From contig PHCI01000006.1 in the NCBI GenBank assembly GCA_002842205.1, positions 62,001 through 126,000 on the forward strand: 64,000 nucleotides of DNA, given 5' to 3'. The DNA is from Betaproteobacteria bacterium HGW-Betaproteobacteria-3. Lineage in GTDB: Bacteria; Pseudomonadota; Gammaproteobacteria; Burkholderiales; Burkholderiaceae_C. Below the pieces are notes generated by a model. That model ran no database searches, was not told the DNA's origin, and saw only the letters and a program-made list of their open reading frames with translations. Both the position numbers and the translations under genes were made by a program. Positions 59,978 through 64,000 of the stretch are shown one piece after another; position 1 is the stretch's first letter; each line of letters begins with the position of its first letter.

Positions 59978-60087
59978 CCGCCATGCCACTGCTTTTCGGG
60001 GGGAATCCAGTGGCGACAGGCCTGGCCCCATTAGGCGTCCTTTCCACAGGGTAAACCCCCTTATGTCGAGACACCTAGCGTGTTCCC

Positions 60088-60136
60088 TATGGCTCAGGTC
60101 CGGAAATTGCGATATGTTCGCCGCCGTTGAGCCATA
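60088..60136. repeat. 9-bp inverted repeat in the livK leader
   Basis: TATGGCTCA (60088-60096) and TGAGCCATA (60128-60136) are perfectly complementary with a 31-base spacer, about 40 bases upstream of livK. A second pair, GTTGAG/CTCAAC, overlaps its right arm, so two alternative stems are possible. Confidence 0.5.
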
Positions 60137-60174
60137 AATTCAAATCTCAACCTTTTTAATACTCTGGAGGTTTT

Positions 60175-61305
60175 ATGCAAATGAAGTTGAAATTGACCGT
60201 TGTCGCTGCTCTCGCTGCAGTCGCCGGCCTCGCATCCGCGCAGGAACAGGTCGTCAAGATCGGTCACGTCGCCCCCGTGTCCGGTGCCCAGGCCCACTAT
60301 GGCAAGGACAACGAAAATGGCGCGCGCATGGCCATTGAAGACCTGAACAAGCAGAACATCACCATCGGCGGCAAGAAGATCAAGTTCGAGATCCAGGCTG
60401 AAGACGACGCTGCCGATCCGAAGCAGGGCGCTGCGGCCGCACAAAAACTGTGCGACGCCAAAGTGGCCGGCGTGGTCGGTCACCTGAATTCGGGCACCAC
60501 CATCCCGGCCTCCAAGGTCTACAACGACTGCGGCATCCCCCACGTGACCGGTGCGGCCACCAACCCCAACCTGACCAAGCCCGGCTACAAAACCACCTAC
60601 CGCATCATCGCCAACGACAATGCACTGGGTGCTGGCCTGGCGTTCTATGCGGCCGACACGCTCAAGCTCAAGACCGTTGCGATCATCGACGACCGTACCG
60701 CCTACGGCCAGGGTGTGGCCGAAGTGTTCAAGAAAACGGCGCTGGCCAAGGGCATGAAGGTGGTGGACGAGCAGTTCACGACCGACAAGGCCACCGATTT
60801 CATGGCCATCCTGACCGCCGTCAAGGCCAAGAACCCCGACGCCATCTTCTTCGGCGGCATGGACCCCCAAGCCGGCCCGATGTTGCGCCAGATGGAGCAA
60901 CTCGGCCTGTCCAAGACCAAGTACTTCGGTGGTGACGGCATCTGCACGTCGGAGATCTCCAAGCTCGCGGCCGGTGCCAAGACGCTGGACAACGTGGTGT
61001 GCGCCGAAGGTGGTGCCTCGCTGGCCAAAATGCCTGGCGGCACGGCCTGGAAGGCCCGTTACGACGCCAAGTACGCCGGTCAGTTCCAGGTTTACAGCCC
61101 GTACACCTATGACGCCACGTTCGTTCTGGTCGACGCCATGAAGCGCGCCAACTCGGTGGACCCGAAGGTCTACACCCCCAAGCTGGTTGAAACCAACTTC
61201 AAGGGCGTGACCACCACGATCCAGTTCGAACCCAATGGCGAACTGAAGAACCCGGCCATCACCCTGTACGTGTACAAGGACGGCAAGAAATCCGCTCTGA
61301 ACTGA
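60175..61305 (+). CDS. livK: branched-chain amino acid ABC transporter substrate-binding protein LivK
   Basis: Periplasmic leucine/isoleucine/valine-binding protein, 376 residues, with a cleavable signal peptide (KLKLTVVAALAAVAGLASAQ). Family sequence: VVKIGHVAPVSGAQAHYGKDNENGARMAIEDLN, VVGHLNSGTTIPASKVYNDCGIPHVTGAATNP, YFGGDGICTSE and the C-terminal TIQFEPNGELKNPAITLYVYKDG. A strong ribosome-binding site (GGAGG) precedes ATG 60175, and an intrinsic terminator follows. No permease or ATPase genes adjoin it, so it appears to be a single-gene unit with high expression. Confidence 0.95.
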   Translation: MQMKLKLTVVAALAAVAGLASAQEQVVKIGHVAPVSGAQAHYGKDNENGARMAIEDLNKQNITIGGKKIKFEIQAEDDAADPKQGAAAAQKLCDAKVAGVVGHLNSGTTIPASKVYNDCGIPHVTGAATNPNLTKPGYKTTYRIIANDNALGAGLAFYAADTLKLKTVAIIDDRTAYGQGVAEVFKKTALAKGMKVVDEQFTTDKATDFMAILTAVKAKNPDAIFFGGMDPQAGPMLRQMEQLGLSKTKYFGGDGICTSEISKLAAGAKTLDNVVCAEGGASLAKMPGGTAWKARYDAKYAGQFQVYSPYTYDATFVLVDAMKRANSVDPKVYTPKLVETNFKGVTTTIQFEPNGELKNPAITLYVYKDGKKSALN

Positions 61306-61323
61306 TCCAGTTCCGCAGAAATG

Positions 61324-61353
61324 AAAAAAGCCACCGCAAGGTGGCTTTTTTTT
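61324..61353 (+). terminator. intrinsic terminator of livK
   Basis: AAAAAAGCCACC, loop GCAA, GGTGGCTTTTTTTT: a 12-bp stem (A/T part included) followed by eight T residues. It ends 11 bases before the 3' end of the convergent tRNA-Ser gene and could terminate from both sides. Confidence 0.93.
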
Positions 61354-61362
61354 GGTTGGTTG

Positions 61363-61453
61363 TGGCGGAGCAGGCGGGATTCGAACCCGCGGAGGGCTAT
61401 TAACCCTCACACGCTTTCCAGGCGTGCGACTTAAACCACTCATCCACCGCTCC
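61363..61453 (-). tRNA. tRNA-Ser (GGA anticodon)
   Basis: The minus strand reads GGAGCGGTGGATGAGTGG... with acceptor arms GGAGCGG/CTGCTCC, a long variable arm (GTGAGGGTTAATAGCCCTC) as expected for a class II tRNA, anticodon loop CTGGAAA (GGA, reading UCC/UCU), T-arm GGGTTCGAATCCC and an encoded CCA end. It is 91 bases long including CCA. Confidence 0.95.
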
Positions 61454-61612
61454 GAAGCCCGCGATTGTATCAGCGCTTCGCATGGGGCCAGCCGGGGAGC
61501 TCCCACGCTGGCCCACGGCATGTGGCGAGCGGCCCCCTTGACGGGGCGCGCAATGCCCGGGGACGGCCCGGCGGCAAAACATGAGCCGCGCCGCAGGCCG
61601 GGGTCACTGCGC

Positions 61613-62527
61613 TCAGGCGCTCTTTTGTGCCTGCACCATTTTCATGGCGGAGCTGATCAGCGCCGACACCTCGGTCATGTTGCTGGGCACGATCAGGGTG
61701 GAGGTGGCGTCGGATGCCACGCGGCTGTAGGCGTCGACGGCGCGCTCGGCCACCTTGAGCTGCACCGCTTCGGCGCCGCCCGGTTGGCGGATGGCCGCGG
61801 CGATGCGCTCGATCGCGCCCGCGGTCGCGTCGGCCACGGCCGTGATGGACTGTGCTTCGCCCTGGGCCTTGTTGATCACGGCCTGCTTTTCGCCTTCAGA
61901 GCGGGCAATGAAGGCTTCGCGTTCGCCGGTGGCAATGTTGATCTGCTCCTGGCGACGGCCTTCGGACGCTGCGATCAACGCGCGTTTTTCGCGTTCGGCA
62001 GTGATCTGGGCCTGCATCGCGTGCAGGATTTCCTTTGGGGGCGTCAGGTCCTTGATCTCGTAGCGCAGCACCTTGACACCCCAGTTCAATGCGGCCTCGT
62101 CAATGGCCTGCACCACTTGCGCGTTGATGATGTCGCGTTCCTCGAAGGTCTTGTCGAGTTCGAGCTTGCCAATCACGCTGCGCAGCGAGGTTTGGGCCAG
62201 TTGCGTGACCGCCATGATGTAGTTGGACGAGCCGTAGCTGGCGCGCATCGGGTCGGTCACCTGGAAGTACAGGATGCCGTCGACCTGCAATTGGGTGTTG
62301 TCGCGGGTGATGCAGACCTGGCTGGGTACGTCCAGCGGAATTTCCTTCAGGCTGTGCTTGTAGGCGACCTTGTCAACGAAAGGCACGAGAAAGTTCAGAC
62401 CCGGCGTGAGTGAGGTGTTGTATTTGCCCAGCCGCTCTACCACCCAGGAATTCTGCTGGGGTACGACCTTGACGGACCGGCTGATGAAGATAACGGCGAT
62501 GACAACGACGAAGATGGCAATTTCCAT
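61613..62527 (-). CDS. SPFH/band 7 (stomatin/QmcA) family protein
   Basis: A 304-residue membrane-anchored protein with one N-terminal helix (IAIFVVVIAVIFISRSVKVV) and a band 7 domain (VVPQQNSWVVERLGKYNTSLTPGLNFLVPFVDKVAYK), then a helical part rich in EREAFIARSEGEKQAVINKAQGEAQ. Stomatin-like proteins form oligomers that act as scaffolds for membrane proteases and transporters. It overlaps no gene but lies 12 bases from the NfeD-like gene and forms a unit with it, as in many bacteria. Confidence 0.94.
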   Translation of the reverse strand: MEIAIFVVVIAVIFISRSVKVVPQQNSWVVERLGKYNTSLTPGLNFLVPFVDKVAYKHSLKEIPLDVPSQVCITRDNTQLQVDGILYFQVTDPMRASYGSSNYIMAVTQLAQTSLRSVIGKLELDKTFEERDIINAQVVQAIDEAALNWGVKVLRYEIKDLTPPKEILHAMQAQITAEREKRALIAASEGRRQEQINIATGEREAFIARSEGEKQAVINKAQGEAQSITAVADATAGAIERIAAAIRQPGGAEAVQLKVAERAVDAYSRVASDATSTLIVPSNMTEVSALISSAMKMVQAQKSA

Positions 62528-62539
62528 GGGGATTCCTGT

Positions 62540-62965
62540 TCAGATTTTTTCAACGAGAAGACGGCTGCCGACAAGTTCGGTCACGCGGTGGGGCCCCGGG
62601 GAGGGGATGAGATCAGGGCGGTGAATGGCCGTCCAGTTGGCACCGCGGTATTTGACGGTCGCGGTGCCGTCCGGCAACCACGATTCGATCAGGACCGTTT
62701 CACCGACGTCGAGGTTGACGCTGCGATCGGACCGCGGAGAAGGGTCGCCTGGACGGCGCTTCTTGACAAAGTACCACGAAACGACGGCGCCCCCGCCGGC
62801 CAGGGCCGCCACCACCAACTGCAACGGGGTGCTCACGCCCGCATGGGCTGCCAGGGCGGCAGCAGCCAAGCCGATGGCCAGCATCAGGAGATAGAAGGTG
62901 CCGGTCAGAAGTTCGGCCGCAACGGCGCCGCCGGTCAGTAACCACCAGATTGTCGATTCGGCCAT
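62540..62965 (-). CDS. NfeD-like membrane protein
   Basis: A 141-residue protein with two or three N-terminal hydrophobic helices (STIWWLLTGGAVAAELLTGTFYLLMLAIGLAAAALAAH) and a C-terminal OB-fold domain (DVGETVLIESWLPDGTATVKYRGANWTAIH), the short NfeD type. It partners with the stomatin-like protein. ATG 62965 is chosen because AAAGG lies 9 bases upstream; ATG 62974 has the site directly adjoining. Confidence 0.9.
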   Translation of the reverse strand: MAESTIWWLLTGGAVAAELLTGTFYLLMLAIGLAAAALAAHAGVSTPLQLVVAALAGGGAVVSWYFVKKRRPGDPSPRSDRSVNLDVGETVLIESWLPDGTATVKYRGANWTAIHRPDLIPSPGPHRVTELVGSRLLVEKI

Positions 62966-63098
62966 GTTCGTCATCCTTTTTGGAGCAAGAAGCCCCATTT
63001 TCAGCCATACGGCGCCACTCGCAAGGGAACCGACACTCAAATTCCTTACACTTCGCGCCTGCTTCGTCCATTCACGCAACCGGCTGCCGGAGGTTTTC

Positions 63099-64000
63099 AT
63101 GCAATTTCGCTTTCCCATCGTCATCATCGACGAGGACTTCCGCTCGGAAAACACTTCGGGCCTGGGCATCCGGGCGCTGGCGCAAGCCATCGAGAAAGAA
63201 GGCTTCGAAGTCCTTGGCGTGACGAGTTACGGTGACCTGTCGCAGTTTGCCCAGCAGCAAAGCCGGGCCAGCGCGTTCATCCTGTCCATCGACGATGAGG
63301 AGTTTACGGCCGGGCCCGACGTGGACCCGATCGTGCAAAGCCTGCGGGCCTTCATCGCGGAAGTGCGGCGCAAGAACGCCGAGGTGCCAATCTACATCTA
63401 CGGCGAAACCAAAACCTCGCGCAACCTGCCCAACGACATCCTGCGCGAGCTGCACGGCTTCATCCATATGTTCGAGGACACGCCCGAGTTCATGGCGCGG
63501 CACATCATCCGCGAGGCCAAAAGCTACCTGGAAGGCGTGCAGCCGCCGTTCTTCAAGGCCCTGCTCGATTACGCCGAGGACGGCTCCTACTCGTGGCACT
63601 GCCCGGGCCACTCGGGTGGCGTGGCGTTCCTGAAAAGCCCGGTGGGCCAGATGTACCACCAGTTTTATGGCGAGAACATGCTGCGTGCCGACGTGTGCAA
63701 TGCCGTCGAGGAGCTGGGCCAGTTGCTGGACCATGACGGCGCCATCGGCGAGAGCGAGCGCAACGCCGCGCGCATCTTCAACGCCGACCATTGCTTCTTC
63801 GTCACCAACGGCACCAGCACGTCGAACAAGATCGTCTGGCACCACACGGTCGCGCCGGGCGACGTGGTGGTGGTGGACCGCAACTGCCACAAGTCCATCC
63901 TGCACGCCATCATCATGACGGGGGCGGTGCCGGTGTTCCTCAAGCCCACGCGCAACCACTTTGGCATCATCGGGCCGATCCCGCAGAGCGAGTTCGAGCC
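63099..64000 (+). CDS. Orn/Lys/Arg decarboxylase, class III (3' partial)
   Basis: The first 300 residues of a fold type I basic amino acid decarboxylase. An N-terminal CheY-like wing domain (FPIVIIDEDFRSENTSGLGIRALAQAIEKEGFEVLGV) is followed by the linker (SYSWHCPGHSGGVAFLKSPVGQMYHQFYGENMLRADVC) and the start of the PLP domain (FVTNGTSTSNKIVWHHTVAPGDVVVVDRNCHKSILHA). The PLP lysine lies beyond the window edge. The CheY-like wing and the sequence fit arginine or ornithine decarboxylase; the substrate cannot be settled. ATG 63099 follows CCGGAGG. Confidence 0.92.
   Translation, partial: MQFRFPIVIIDEDFRSENTSGLGIRALAQAIEKEGFEVLGVTSYGDLSQFAQQQSRASAFILSIDDEEFTAGPDVDPIVQSLRAFIAEVRRKNAEVPIYIYGETKTSRNLPNDILRELHGFIHMFEDTPEFMARHIIREAKSYLEGVQPPFFKALLDYAEDGSYSWHCPGHSGGVAFLKSPVGQMYHQFYGENMLRADVCNAVEELGQLLDHDGAIGESERNAARIFNADHCFFVTNGTSTSNKIVWHHTVAPGDVVVVDRNCHKSILHAIIMTGAVPVFLKPTRNHFGIIGPIPQSEFE

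Overview
The window is a high-GC, densely packed bacterial chromosome segment. It is most probably from a betaproteobacterium of the order Burkholderiales, family Comamonadaceae (the Acidovorax/Hydrogenophaga/Rhodoferax/Polaromonas type). Reasons: the protein sequences (MnmC, DUF1631, ProQ/SlyX, lptFG/pepA/holC synteny, the alpha/beta hydrolase ahead of cysTWA), strong GC3 bias, and many copies of a short interspersed repeat with core TTTGACGGGGGCT that I associate with that family. No rRNA, CRISPR array or intact transposon was seen; one tRNA-Ser is present.

Layout. 1-5.9 kb: end of a branched-chain amino acid binding protein, a small accessory module bracketed by two 94-bp direct repeats, an aldo/keto reductase, an mnmC with a large internal deletion, and yggX. 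5.9-26.5 kb: a sulfur-assimilation region almost wholly on the + strand: sulfate binding protein, ssuE-ssuA-ssuA2-ssuD-ssuC-ssuB, metY, a molbindin, a FadL-type porin, then rhodanese-epsC-XRE regulator-family 2A encapsulin-cysteine desulfurase, a 74-aa protein, a BigR/SqrR-like persulfide sensor with two YeeE/YedE sulfur transporters, and cysTWA. 26.5-35.6 kb: an accessory stretch with phnCDE, SRPBCC and DUF1801 genes, a BrnTA toxin-antitoxin pair beside a decayed tyrosine-recombinase (probably integron integrase) fragment, dsbB, argA and a PIN/antitoxin pair. 35.6-50.7 kb: housekeeping genes (hrpA, RIO kinase, proQ, slyX, DUF1631, patZ-like acyltransferase, SulP transporter, universal stress protein). 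50.8-64 kb: periplasmic sulfurtransferase and Rieske protein, a lptF-lptG-cbiX-cysB-aminotransferase operon on the minus strand divergent from pepA-holC, livK, tRNA-Ser, stomatin/NfeD and a truncated basic-amino-acid decarboxylase.

How the genes work together. Sulfate, sulfonates and probably thiosulfate or sulfide enter through Sbp/CysTWA, SsuABC, SulP and the YeeE pair; SsuDE releases sulfite from sulfonates; EpsC makes O-acetylserine and MetY can fix sulfide. The encapsulin is expected to form a protein shell round the desulfurase, which carries a long disordered N-terminal cargo domain; this would separate sulfur taken from cysteine from the cytosol. A rhodanese and a thiol-sensing ArsR regulator next door fit the handling and sensing of persulfide sulfur. 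A CysB-type regulator with a dyad over its own start codon lies 33 kb away.

The most interesting points are the encapsulin/desulfurase operon, the loss of the FAD-binding segment of MnmC, and intact coding genes (hrpA twice, dsbB once) that contain interspersed-repeat sequence translated in frame.
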